From a virus: 60,258 nt of DNA. The notes below the pieces were generated by a model. It was not told the origin of the DNA, searched no databases, and saw only the letters and a list, made by a program, of their open reading frames with translations. The position numbers were made by a program, and so were the translations under genes. The stretch covers positions 1-60,258 of the IMG/VR virus record IMGVR_UViG_3300007514_000008, one strand, 5' to 3'. Position 1 is the stretch's first letter, and the number at the start of each line of letters is the position of its first letter. Shown piece after piece: positions 29,249 through 36,490 of this stretch.

Positions 29249-29824
29249 TTAAAATGGTACATCATCAGATGATAATTCATCCGCTGATAAACGAGTGCCA
29301 TCGTTCCAAGGAAAGACTGAGGCTACTTTCATAGCTGTACGTTCTTCCCCCTCCTTATTCTTGAACGATTGCTGTTTAACATCGACTAAGCAAGGAAGTC
29401 CAATCACATCGGATTCTTCTACTTCTGCTAGTGTAACTTTACCTTCGCTTGAAGGAAAATCAACACCAAGAGCTTCAAAGAATTCCTTGTATCTACGATT
29501 CTTCCAACTTTCTCCAGCTTTCGGTTTTGGAGTTAGCCAGACACCGTTGTTCTTGAACTTTTTTCCTACCATATAATTACCGGGTACAGTAATTGGTTTG
29601 TTGTCACTATCTACCTGCTGAACAAATCCTCCATTACCATCACTAGCTAGTTTAGGTATTTTAAGAGCTTTTGCTTCATCTGCGATAGTAAATGTTAGGT
29701 TAAAGATTTTACTCTCTTTCCAATCATTAACATTGAATTCGCTACAATGAGCAGGGTAAGTGCCTTCAGCGACAGGTGTAAATCCATCAACGGCTTCATC
29801 GAATACTGCATCTATGCTTTTCAT
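29249..29824 (-). CDS. Single-stranded DNA-binding protein (DUF669-like)
   Basis: The protein has 191 residues. The first ~165 residues look like the DUF669/phage SSB beta-barrel: GTYPAHCSEFNVND, IFNLTFTIADEA, KKFKNNGVWLTPKP, FFEALGVDFP, GLPCLVDVKQQSFKNKEGEE. It ends in an acidic tail DELSSDDVPF, a close match to the bacterial SSB tip (DDDIPF) that recruits repair and replication partners. It coats single-stranded DNA and would work with the annealing protein and nuclease encoded just upstream. Confidence 0.8.
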   Translation of the reverse strand: MKSIDAVFDEAVDGFTPVAEGTYPAHCSEFNVNDWKESKIFNLTFTIADEAKALKIPKLASDGNGGFVQQVDSDNKPITVPGNYMVGKKFKNNGVWLTPKPKAGESWKNRRYKEFFEALGVDFPSSEGKVTLAEVEESDVIGLPCLVDVKQQSFKNKEGEERTAMKVASVFPWNDGTRLSADELSSDDVPF

Positions 29825-29840
29825 TAGGGTTCTCCTATTT

Positions 29841-30116
29841 TTATTTTGTTGTTTGTTTGGTTACTGTATGTTTTCTAATTACATCATTAACTGCTTGTCT
29901 TAAGGTGTTCATATCTTCGGAATAAGTCTTACCATTTAAACCTTGAAAGTATAACTGAGGTGATACCCAAGTTCCTTCCTTAGTTTTAATGAATCGTCTT
30001 TCTCCTCTTTTACGAGTACCAACAAGCCCATCTTTTTGCATCTTATTAAAAGCAGACTTAGATAAGACTCCTTTTTCTACAAGACCTTCAGCCTCTGTTA
30101 GTGTGATTTTACCCAT
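29841..30116 (-). CDS. Small basic protein, possible DNA-binding
   Basis: The protein has 91 residues. The N-terminal part (LTEAEGLVEKGVLSKSAFNKM, then GLVGTRKRGERRF) has a helix-turn-helix-like rhythm and many basic residues; a C-terminal helix follows (MNTLRQAVNDVIRKH). Its start abuts the stop of the upstream gene. DNA binding is a guess from composition; no known family is recognised. Confidence 0.5.
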   Translation of the reverse strand: MGKITLTEAEGLVEKGVLSKSAFNKMQKDGLVGTRKRGERRFIKTKEGTWVSPQLYFQGLNGKTYSEDMNTLRQAVNDVIRKHTVTKQTTK

Positions 30117-30388
30117 TATTTTTCCTCCTCATGAGTTTCATTTACTTCATTCAAATAGAAAACTTCGGGGTTCTCTAATGTATATGAATGATAGCTTGGG
30201 TTTATTGTGAGTTGTTGTTTGTTCTGTGTTGTAAAAACCATGATATGTTTGCCATTGTATAGTCTTGTACCTTTATAGATTACATTTCTAAAACAACATC
30301 CATCATTAGTTCCTACTGTGTATTCTTGCCCTTCGGCTAGAACATTTTCATTATAACTTCCATCATTTTGTTTTGGCAGTGGTTTCAT
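30116..30388 (-). CDS. Small beta-rich hypothetical protein
   Basis: The protein has 90 residues, mostly predicted beta strands (EYTVGTNDGCCFRNVIYKG, HIMVFTTQNKQQLTI) with an acidic C-terminal end. AAAGGAG precedes the ATG. It overlaps the 3' end of the annealing-protein gene by 26 bases, so it belongs to that message. Function is unknown. Confidence 0.5.
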   Translation of the reverse strand: MKPLPKQNDGSYNENVLAEGQEYTVGTNDGCCFRNVIYKGTRLYNGKHIMVFTTQNKQQLTINPSYHSYTLENPEVFYLNEVNETHEEEK

Positions 30389-30980
30389 TAGTCTTCTCCT
30401 TTACTAATCGTTCAAGTTTTGCTTTAGATGCTGCGTAGTTACTTCTTCCAATCTGTCCATTATCAATCATATCTGCAATACTTACATATTTACTTTTATC
30501 ACCTGTTTGTTCTGCAAGTGCAAGTATGTCTTTAATTTCTTCTTTAGTCAAAGGGTCATCTTTAGGTAAGTCCTCACCTGCAAAGATATATAGACCTAAA
30601 CCATGAAGTGCAATAGCCTTAGCTAAACATCTTTGTATCGATGTATTAATGTGAAAGGCATTTGGTTTTTCAATAGGTTGATTTCTATTGTCTAATACAG
30701 GATGTATTTGAGTTCTTTCAATAGGCTCACTTTCTCCTGTGGGTATGGATACAGTTACCTGAACAAAGTATCCAGCATCTGTTTTCATATAAGGTTGTTC
30801 TTTCTCAAGTTCTCCAAACTTATGTACTACCCACGTAGCATCTGGAGAAACTTTTAGTAATTCACGAACTGCCCAAGCCCAGCTAAGATATGTAAAGTTA
30901 CCTTTTTTCTTTGTGTATTCATTTACATTTAAATCATTCAGTTGTTCAAACGTTTTCTGTATTTTCGATTTTGTTGGCAT
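30363..30980 (-). CDS. Sak3/DUF1071-type single-strand annealing protein
   Basis: The 205-residue protein shows the DUF1071 pattern clearly: FTYLSWAWAVRELLKVSPDA (residues 29-48), QPYMKTDAGYFVQVTVSIP, IHPVLDNRNQPIEKPNAFHI, NTSIQRCLAKAIALHGLGLY, IFAGEDLP. This family anneals complementary single strands in phage recombination. A Cas4/RecB-like nuclease lies upstream on the same strand and an SSB downstream, which together make an exonuclease-annealase-SSB set. The C-terminal 55 residues are helical and basic. A strong AAGGAGG site precedes the ATG. Confidence 0.85.
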   Translation of the reverse strand: MPTKSKIQKTFEQLNDLNVNEYTKKKGNFTYLSWAWAVRELLKVSPDATWVVHKFGELEKEQPYMKTDAGYFVQVTVSIPTGESEPIERTQIHPVLDNRNQPIEKPNAFHINTSIQRCLAKAIALHGLGLYIFAGEDLPKDDPLTKEEIKDILALAEQTGDKSKYVSIADMIDNGQIGRSNYAASKAKLERLVKEKTNETTAKTK

Positions 30981-31149
30981 TTGTCACCTCCTTTGAGTTT
31001 TCAAAAACTAATTTTACTGTATCTGATGTATTATACATTGTTTGCACAAATACTTTAGTATGTTTTGTTAATCCATTAGCCTTCAGAAAAGATTTAGGTA
31101 ATGTTAATCTTCCCCTTTCATCTATGCTACATTCTGCTATCCACATCAT
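30946..31149 (-). CDS. AbrB/SpoVT-like swapped-hairpin protein
   Basis: The protein has 67 residues. WIAECSIDERGRLTLPKSFL is the N-terminal swapped-hairpin AbrB signature (D.RGRLTLPK), and the rest is a strand plus a short tail. AbrB-type domains bind DNA as dimers, as transition-state regulators or as antitoxins. No toxin is adjacent: the next genes are the annealing protein (35-base overlap) and a small acidic protein. It is therefore more likely a regulator of phage or host transcription than half of a toxin-antitoxin pair. Target unknown. Confidence 0.7.
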   Translation of the reverse strand: MMWIAECSIDERGRLTLPKSFLKANGLTKHTKVFVQTMYNTSDTVKLVFENSKEVTNANKIENTENV

Positions 31150-31406
31150 TCTTCTTCCTCCAGTGATATTATTCTTAGGTTATCTCCAAATTCAGGGTCA
31201 GTTGTATCCGTTATTTTAAGTTTGAATTGTTCCATCCATGCTGACACAAGCTTTATTGCCGTCATCTTATCCAATCCCATATCTTCCATAAGATACTGAT
31301 GTGCGACAAACATATTAGTAAATCCACTTTCCCTTAAATCATCAAGATATGGAAAAGCTTCTTCTGCTAATCCATCAAATATTACATCATTTTCTGTTGT
31401 TGCCAT
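31146..31406 (-). CDS. Small acidic protein
   Basis: I start at the ATG of MATTENDVIF, which has AAGGAG at good spacing, not at the upstream in-frame ATG. The product is 86 residues, acidic, ending in SLEEEE. Residues ~15-60 read as helices (YLDDLRESGFTNMFVAHQYL, GLDKMTAIKLVSAWME). The stop overlaps the AbrB-like start (ATGA-type). Function unknown. Confidence 0.55.
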   Translation of the reverse strand: MATTENDVIFDGLAEEAFPYLDDLRESGFTNMFVAHQYLMEDMGLDKMTAIKLVSAWMEQFKLKITDTTDPEFGDNLRIISLEEEE

Positions 31407-31407
31407 G

Positions 31408-31533
31408 TTATCTCCTTCTTTCAAATCTGTTAGCAAACCATAATGCTAAATGAAGAAATACCACTATTAATACAAGTGATGATAAAGTCCATATAGTATT
31501 GATTTGCCATTGTTCTAAACTAAATATAATCAT
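31408..31533 (-). CDS. Small single-pass membrane protein
   Basis: A 41-residue frame (MIIFSLEQWQINTIW start) fills the gap between the nuclease and the small acidic gene. Its ATG overlaps the nuclease stop (ATGA), and its last codons contain the ribosome site of the next gene. Residues ~14-34 (TIWTLSSLVLIVVFLHLALW) form one membrane helix, followed by a basic tail NRFERRR, so the C-terminus should be cytoplasmic. Function unknown; early single-pass proteins of this kind often alter the host membrane. Confidence 0.6.
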   Translation of the reverse strand: MIIFSLEQWQINTIWTLSSLVLIVVFLHLALWFANRFERRR

Positions 31534-32285
31534 CTCGTTAAGCCCTCACATAAAACTCCTTGATATTCACAATATCTACATTCCCAATTTTCAAAAGGAA
31601 CACCAACATCACCAACTTCAAGGTCTTCAGGTTCATCTGCTTCATCAGAGATTTCTTGTAATTCAGTCCAATATTCAAATGCATCATCAATATAAGAATC
31701 TGGTATATACTCTTTCTTAATAGAACTAGTATCTTTATTATACCATAATAATCCAAGAGTACTATGTTTAACATCAAGTTCTTCCATCATACCCATACCA
31801 TAAGTAGATACTTGCATAGCATATCTTTTATCTAGTTTATTGATAGCACCTCTTCCATATTTCAACCTCCATTTATATGTTCCACAGGTTTTATAATCCC
31901 ATATCTCAAGATTAGAGATTTCATTTTCTTCATCCATATAAGTACATAAATCAAGATGACCAAGAACATTTAAATCTTTTAAAACAACTTTATGTTCTGT
32001 GATAACTTTAAGATTATTAAGCTCATCTAATTCAGCAACTGCTATATAATCTTTTACTGCTTGTTCTATATCATTATGTACTATAGTGCCAAGCCTAAGA
32101 AGTCTCATATTTCTAGGTTTTAATTCTGTCCTTGAGTCCCCTCGTGCTTTATGTAATTGCTTTCTATAACAACTCCCAGCAGATGATGCACTAAACCATC
32201 CTTTGTACTTTTCATACTTTTTACTGTTTAATTCTTGTTCTTTTTGCAGGTAAGTATGATATACCTGTTCAATATCAAAATTCAT
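31530..32285 (-). CDS. Cas4/RecB-like PD-(D/E)XK exonuclease with iron-sulfur cysteines
   Basis: The protein has 251 residues. The four cluster cysteines are Cys39 (SAGSCYRKQ) and Cys236, Cys239, Cys246 (ECRYCEYQGVLC). The nuclease core shows His70 (GTIVHNDIE), Asp112 (LGHLDL), Asp130-x-Lys132 (WDYKT) and the Gln158/Tyr162 motif (MQVSTYG). That is the complete Cas4/AddB-type arrangement. Such phage enzymes are exonucleases that make the single strands used by annealing proteins. No Cas1, Cas2 or repeat array is nearby, so this is a recombination nuclease, not CRISPR adaptation. Confidence 0.9.
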   Translation of the reverse strand: MNFDIEQVYHTYLQKEQELNSKKYEKYKGWFSASSAGSCYRKQLHKARGDSRTELKPRNMRLLRLGTIVHNDIEQAVKDYIAVAELDELNNLKVITEHKVVLKDLNVLGHLDLCTYMDEENEISNLEIWDYKTCGTYKWRLKYGRGAINKLDKRYAMQVSTYGMGMMEELDVKHSTLGLLWYNKDTSSIKKEYIPDSYIDDAFEYWTELQEISDEADEPEDLEVGDVGVPFENWECRYCEYQGVLCEGLTR

Positions 32286-32374
32286 AAAATCTCCTTCAAC
32301 ACACCTCTAAAGTTAATAATATCAAGGGTTAAAGACAAGGGGAAAGTTGCCCATCCCCCTATCTTTGCGTACTC

Positions 32375-32590
32375 TCAAGGTATTAATCTATATTCGGCAT
32401 ATCTTTTTTTACCTTTACGGTTTTTATTGATAATTTTGTAACCTTCATCTCGTAAATCATGAATAATCGCAGCTAATCGCATACTTCTAATATTAGGATT
32501 GTTCATAGCATCAGCTGGGGTTAATGGTAGTCCACTTTTAAGATACCTTAATACTGCATCTTTTTGACTTTCTGTTCTTTTCTTTAGCAT
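32375..32590 (-). CDS. Small winged-helix DNA-binding protein
   Basis: The protein has 71 residues. SQKDAVLRYLKSGLPLTPAD, then IRSMRLAAIIHDLRDEGYKI and a basic KNRKGKKRYAEYRL follow the helix-turn-helix domain pattern found in many phage small regulators (RLAARI.dLr..Gy.I). It likely binds DNA as a transcription factor. It overlaps the end of the upstream zinc protein by seven bases. Target unknown. Confidence 0.65.
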   Translation of the reverse strand: MLKKRTESQKDAVLRYLKSGLPLTPADAMNNPNIRSMRLAAIIHDLRDEGYKIINKNRKGKKRYAEYRLIP

Positions 32591-33171
32591 ACCTGAAATC
32601 CTCCTGACTCTTCAATAAATTTTCTAAATTGAACTGCGACTTCAGCTTTGAATGGATAATTTGCCATAAAACTTTTTGTTGTACCCTTTCCTCTACATCC
32701 ATTACAAGTATAGTTAGGGTCTTCCTTTCTTGCTTCTCTTCCAAGTTTATCATTTCTCAATCCAGTTCCATCACAACAATGACAAGTTTCTTCAGGTAAT
32801 TGATTCATCCATTTTGTATGATTCTTTTCATATTCTTCATGATATTTATTTTTTTCAGCTTTTTTTAATTTTCTCACCATCTTCACAGCAGTAGTTTTAG
32901 GAACTGTATTCCCAGAATTGTCAGCACCTGCATCCATATGTTTAACTGTCATAACATCTTGACATACTTCACAAGTATATGCCCATAATGTTCTCCACCA
33001 CCATACGTTACTTCTCCAGTAATTACCCGGAACAGCTTTTTCATAAGCATCTAATTCAATCCAATATGCTTCCTTTGCTTCTTCAGATAAATCAGAGAAC
33101 CCTTCTGGGAAAATAGGTCTTTCTACATTAAGTTTGTTTATTGGGTTTAATCCATATACATCGAATCCCAT
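32584..33171 (-). CDS. DnaJ-type zinc-finger protein (MGFDVYG family)
   Basis: The protein has 195 residues. The N-terminus MGFDVYGLNP and NYWRSNVWWWRTLWAY are familiar from hypothetical proteins of environmental phages. Cysteines: CEVC (residues ~67-70), CHCCDGTGLR and CNGCRGKG near residues 134-163, the last two being CxxCxGxG DnaJ-type half-knuckles. No J domain is present, so the zinc module is probably used for protein or nucleic-acid contact. Function unknown. Confidence 0.65.
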   Translation of the reverse strand: MGFDVYGLNPINKLNVERPIFPEGFSDLSEEAKEAYWIELDAYEKAVPGNYWRSNVWWWRTLWAYTCEVCQDVMTVKHMDAGADNSGNTVPKTTAVKMVRKLKKAEKNKYHEEYEKNHTKWMNQLPEETCHCCDGTGLRNDKLGREARKEDPNYTCNGCRGKGTTKSFMANYPFKAEVAVQFRKFIEESGGFQVC

Positions 33172-33245
33172 GTTTAACTCCTTTATGTTAAAGGTAACGA
33201 CCCTACTAACTCAACAATCGAGGATTCAGGTCGCACCAGCTTCAA

Positions 33246-33911
33246 TTAACTACCTACAGAAAACTCAGTAATAATTTGCTTTCTTTCATTAACACACTTA
33301 ACCAGTGTATCAACAGGAATGAAATTGGCTATTGCCGCTTTCACTCTAAAGCAATTTTCCACATTTAATAGGTAATAAGCTACTTTTCTCGCATGAGAAC
33401 TAGTCACTTTACCAGTATATGTTCTGTAGATTCCAATACACATTTGATACGTATTAGCAGAATGACCGTTATCCAGTATTCTCTTAAACATACCAGTAGC
33501 ATATTTCTTACCCAACCACTTCTCAAGGCATTTAATCCTATTGAGATGTGTTTTAGGTATTTCAGCACCTTTCATGTATCTCCATAAATATTGATGACCA
33601 TTTAATAACATGGTATCTTTATTCGATGAGATAAATAAGGCATCATACAGTTCCTCAGACGTACTATTGTGCTGAACAATAGATACTTTTACATCACTGT
33701 ATTTAATACCATCCGATTTCGCTATCTGTTGCAAAGCAGACTTTCGCCTATGACCATCAATAATAGTCATTTTATCAGCAACTACGATAGGTTGCAGTAA
33801 TCCATTCTTCCTTATATTTGTAGCTAAGGAACTAATCCCTTTATCCGTCCGTTGTGGGGGATTATATGGAGAACTGACTAATTCACTTAAAGCGCAGATT
33901 CTGTACTTCAT
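33246..33911 (-). CDS. ParB-like N-terminal domain protein
   Basis: The protein has 221 residues. Residues 1-60 follow the ParB/Srx fold: SELVSSPYNPPQRTDKGISS, LATNIRKNGLLQPIVV, TIIDGHRRKSAL (GHRR motif). The remaining 150 residues are helical. ParB-like domains bind DNA or CTP, or act as nucleases in phage proteins. No ParA is present, so plasmid-type partition is unlikely. AGAAGGAG precedes the ATG, and its leader shares ACCATAAACAG with the gene at 36490. Confidence 0.75.
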   Translation of the reverse strand: MKYRICALSELVSSPYNPPQRTDKGISSLATNIRKNGLLQPIVVADKMTIIDGHRRKSALQQIAKSDGIKYSDVKVSIVQHNSTSEELYDALFISSNKDTMLLNGHQYLWRYMKGAEIPKTHLNRIKCLEKWLGKKYATGMFKRILDNGHSANTYQMCIGIYRTYTGKVTSSHARKVAYYLLNVENCFRVKAAIANFIPVDTLVKCVNERKQIITEFSVGS

Positions 33912-34417
33912 AATGAACTCTCCTTCTGTTTATGGTTATGAAAATCTTTATGAGTAATATAAGATATATCTGATGATACTAATATATGATACTAAAGAGA
34001 GGATAAAAGGCTGAGTTTTATATGCAAGACCACAGGTACCATTGTCTGCTAAACCTCTCAAATATGAACTATGTGTACACGAAAGGATATTTCAGCCCTT
34101 CCACCACTGCCTACCACTACTATGCTTAATGCATCCCCCTCTACATAGTTCAAAAACGGGGTATACTGGTCCGTTGTTTGGAATCATCCAGTTTCTTGGT
34201 TGCCTATAGGACTAACACCTCGAATACCCCGAAATTTTATGCGGGTGCAATCTCAGTTTTGCCAACCGCCACTTGCCAACCTTTGTGTTCTATTTCCATA
34301 TCGCACACCAATTCATCCAGCTTGGTTATGTATTCGCCTTACTGGTTTAATTGTCTTTAAGTTGTTTAGTTTATCACACCCGCACACAGGAGATGATATA
34401 TGAATACCATCAATCCT
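33912..34417. other. Gene-poor spacer in the early arm
   Basis: About 500 bases without a convincing gene. Just upstream of the ParB-like gene (33963-33997) lies a - strand direct repeat TTAGTATCAT/ATTAGTATCAT, a possible operator or promoter element. Frames on the + strand (34178-34403) have no ribosome site and oppose the operon. A - strand frame of 20 codons (34237-34299, MEIEHKGWQVAVGK...) looks peptide-like but lacks a ribosome site. No tRNA was found. Confidence 0.5.
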
Positions 34418-34750
34418 TTAGTCAAATCCATATTCTTGTTGAATTTTTGATAAATGGTCGCCTTCTACAAGTTGGTCATAATTATATCCGTACATGACCT
34501 TTAATCTGTCGTATGCATCAGTATATTCATCGTGGTATCTCTCATCACCATTTGGCAGACCATCAAATTCTTCTATAATGTATTCATGAGCAAATATATT
34601 CCTAAGAACAGAAGTAAATTCTGTTGCACTAGGTTTGGCTTGTTGAGAGTTAAAATCAAACCAATTTTTTAATGTACGAGAAATATGTATCTCTCTTCCA
34701 TTCTTATTGACTTGATATTCAAATTGGTTAATTGGTTGATGTTTATCCAT
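34418..34750 (-). CDS. Hypothetical protein
   Basis: The protein has 110 residues with mixed helix and strand (EYQVNKNGREIHISRTLKNW, TEFTSVLRNIFAHEYIIEEF) and an acidic, Tyr-rich second half (DERYHDEYTDAYDRLKVMYG). CAGGAG precedes the ATG. It lies 38 bases downstream of the 2H-phosphoesterase candidate and is probably on the same message. No family is recognised. Confidence 0.55.
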   Translation of the reverse strand: MDKHQPINQFEYQVNKNGREIHISRTLKNWFDFNSQQAKPSATEFTSVLRNIFAHEYIIEEFDGLPNGDERYHDEYTDAYDRLKVMYGYNYDQLVEGDHLSKIQQEYGFD

Positions 34751-34788
34751 AATATCTCCTGTATTTTATGATATGTGGTTTGGTTTAG

Positions 34789-35217
34789 TCAAGCAGTTAC
34801 TTCATGATACCCCCAGATACCTTTCCATTTAATTAACTTAGGCAATTTAACATAGCCGTCCATATTGGGTTTATCTTTGTATGACTCAAGCATATATTTT
34901 GATAAAATAATGCCTGCTTGTACTGGTGCTTTATTCACACCATGAGTCAAGGTAATGTGTAAAGGAATATCAGTATTACCATGTTGATACCTTAATGTTT
35001 GTTTCTTCAAGCCCTCTCCAAAGTAAGTATAACAAGAGAGTGCGTTCATATCTTCTGCACAACACATTCCATAGATATATACATCAGCAGGTTGCCCATC
35101 TTTAATACCAATGGGAAACTTTGATTTTTCCAAACTATAATCATATGTAACATGAAGTGGGGAAGTTTTAGCACTATCTGGGAAAAATATTCCTGTGTAA
35201 ATGACTTTATTTGCCAT
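34789..35217 (-). CDS. 2H-phosphoesterase (LigT-like) candidate
   Basis: I start at the ATG after AGGAGGTG (35217). The product is about 142 residues. Two hHxT motifs are seen: PLHVTYDYS (His23/Thr25 in the numbering from the GTG one codon earlier) and IPLHITLTHG (His88/Thr90), 65 residues apart. Paired HxT motifs at this spacing in a protein of about 150 residues mark the 2H phosphoesterase fold, which includes RNA 2',3'-cyclic phosphodiesterases and the phage anti-CBASS enzyme Acb1. Which substrate applies is unknown. The match rests on the motifs only; a fold prediction is needed. It overlaps the HTH-like gene upstream by eleven bases. Confidence 0.55.
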   Translation of the reverse strand: MANKVIYTGIFFPDSAKTSPLHVTYDYSLEKSKFPIGIKDGQPADVYIYGMCCAEDMNALSCYTYFGEGLKKQTLRYQHGNTDIPLHITLTHGVNKAPVQAGIILSKYMLESYKDKPNMDGYVKLPKLIKWKGIWGYHEVTA

Positions 35218-35404
35218 CACGCACCTCCTTTGTCTTCTTTGATGACTTTTTAGGTAATGCTTTTAGTGTAAGAAACACTGGTTGAGGAGCAGTATATTTT
35301 TTCTTCTTTCCATCTTTCCATATCCATCCACGTTTACGAGACTTACTAATCTGTCTTGATGTAACGCCTTGTTCTCTTCCGAGTTCTTTATTTGTTTTGT
35401 TCAC
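35207..35404 (-). CDS. Small basic helix-turn-helix-like protein
   Basis: It starts at GTG (35404) after GGAGGAAAC. The product is 65 residues: NKELGREQGVTSRQISKSRK reads as a helix-turn-helix (LgxxxGVtxrqIsksR), followed by a Lys-rich tail. It probably binds DNA or RNA. It overlaps the upstream gene by seventeen bases and the 2H candidate by eleven. Confidence 0.55.
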   Translation of the reverse strand: MNKTNKELGREQGVTSRQISKSRKRGWIWKDGKKKKYTAPQPVFLTLKALPKKSSKKTKEVRDGK

Positions 35405-35579
35405 GTTTCCTCCAGTGGTTATAACACAATGTTGGTGGATAATCTTTCTGTATTGTTAATCTCGTCTTTATAAATTTTCCACATAAATCTCCATCTTTAT
35501 TAACAACCTGTCTACATTTATGAGATTTACTCACATCTGTGTAAGGATGCTCTCTTTTAAGTTTTTTAGTATTCGACAT
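35388..35579 (-). CDS. Small Cys/His protein
   Basis: The protein has 63 residues. Cys and His residues (SHKCRQVV, GDLCGKF, TLCYNHWRKRE) could chelate zinc: Cys22, Cys33, Cys52 and His55. Otherwise basic. CAGGAG precedes the ATG. Function unknown. Confidence 0.5.
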   Translation of the reverse strand: MSNTKKLKREHPYTDVSKSHKCRQVVNKDGDLCGKFIKTRLTIQKDYPPTLCYNHWRKREQNK

Positions 35580-36109
35580 TATTGTCTCCTGTTTGTTTTA
35601 AAATTAGAGAGTTGCTCTGTCCCGCCTTTGGTTAGATTACTCTACTACAGAGCTTCATATCAATCAAGGATAGCCCAGTTAAGACATAACCTTGAGTACA
35701 TCTGGAATACAAAAGACATAGGTAATTAATCCACATCTTAGGCATCCCGTTTGCCGATGCCTGCAAGACACGATAATCTTACAGTAACCTCCCGTCTCTA
35801 ATTCACAATGTTCGCACACTGCTAGGTCTTTTTTTAGGATAGACCAAATTCTCCACCTTTCTCTGGTTACAGAGCTTGAATACCCATATATCTGATACTA
35901 TGTACCAGACCTGTCCTTTAGGGACTGCAAATTTGATATTCTATCCTACCACAGGATGAAAGTGTTTGCTTAATAGCCGAGAAGACCTAAGCGAGAATAC
36001 CCTAACTGTTCGTTATCTTTGTTTAACGGTTAGCTTGATAATCTGATAGTTACTTCAATCAAAGCAACTCTCAAGTTTGAAAATTTTGGGGAATGGATGA
36101 CATACCGGG
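35580..36109. other. Gene-poor spacer with a cysteine-rich open frame
   Basis: About 530 bases without a confident gene. It contains the cysteine-rich frame listed at 35679-35819 and a TAGTATCAGATATAT element (about 35889-35903, - strand) similar to the one upstream of the ParB-like gene. Short frames elsewhere (for example a 19-codon frame at 36110-36169 starting at TAATG) are too short to call. No tRNA or strong terminator was seen. Confidence 0.4.
35679..35819 (-). CDS. Possible cysteine-rich mini-protein with non-ATG start
   Basis: From a GTG at 35819 the frame encodes 46 residues with an ordered cysteine pattern (VCEHCELETGGYCKI, IVSCRHRQTGCLRCGL, VFC) that would suit a zinc ribbon. The frame stays open upstream to 35849 and beyond, but no ATG and no ribosome site sits in front of the GTG; a purine-rich AAAGGTGG precedes a possible ATT at 35849. 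The regular CxxC spacing makes chance less likely, but start evidence is weak, so it may be a degraded gene. Confidence 0.3.
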   Translation of the reverse strand: MCEHCELETGGYCKIIVSCRHRQTGCLRCGLITYVFCIPDVLKVMS

Positions 36110-36168
36110 CTAATTACCGTCATCATGCAATAGTAATACACCGAATTGCTCATTCCCCATTGTATCCA

Positions 36169-36270
36169 TTAATGGAACGGTGCCCCATCTAAAATGAACA
36201 TAATAACCATCAAGAAATACATAAGCACAACCAATATGATTGCGCCTAGTACTTCTTTCACCTTATCCAT
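36169..36270 (-). CDS. Small single-pass membrane protein
   Basis: A 33-residue frame (MDKVKEVLGAIILVVLMYFL start) begins inside the last codons of the gene at 36263-36490 and overlaps it by eight bases. Residues ~8-28 form one strongly hydrophobic helix (LGAIILVVLMYFLMVIMFIL) after a charged MDKVKE. Its stop overlaps a further ATG (TAATG) that opens a 19-codon frame. Tight coupling and the perfect membrane helix support it; function unknown. Confidence 0.5.
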   Translation of the reverse strand: MDKVKEVLGAIILVVLMYFLMVIMFILDGAPFH

Positions 36271-36490
36271 GAATCGTCACCCAATCACTTAACCAATCTC
36301 TGCACTTGCGGAGTCCAGATGGTCCAACGCCTTTATAACGCTTCAGGTCCAATGGATTAGTATTAGCGATTGCCCACCAACAAGCATTTATATCGCTGTG
36401 GTTCAATTCAATTTGATGATGTCTCTCAACCGCTTTAATGATAGCTGGAGAAACATATCGAGTGATGGTATCTTTCACGGGTTTATACAT
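36263..36490 (-). CDS. Small protein with a helix-hairpin-helix-like end
   Basis: The protein has 75 residues, is helical (YVSPAIIKAVERHHQIELNH) and contains LKRYKGVGPSGLRKCRDWL, where GVGPSGLRK resembles a helix-hairpin-helix DNA-binding turn. CAGGAGG precedes the ATG, and the leader contains ACCATAAACAG as in the ParB-like gene. DNA binding is likely but unproven. Confidence 0.55.
   Translation of the reverse strand: MYKPVKDTITRYVSPAIIKAVERHHQIELNHSDINACWWAIANTNPLDLKRYKGVGPSGLRKCRDWLSDWVTIHG

Noticed and set aside
31530-32285. CRISPR adaptation (cas4) interpretation of the nuclease
   Set aside because: No cas1, cas2 or repeat array in the window; sits next to the annealing protein as in phage recombination modules.
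34178-34403. Two overlapping + strand reading frames in the early-arm spacer
   Set aside because: Opposite to the local operon, no ribosome site, low-complexity product; likely chance.
36110-36169. 19-codon frame starting at TAATG after the small membrane protein
   Set aside because: Too short to separate from chance although the overlap is of the right kind; no motif.
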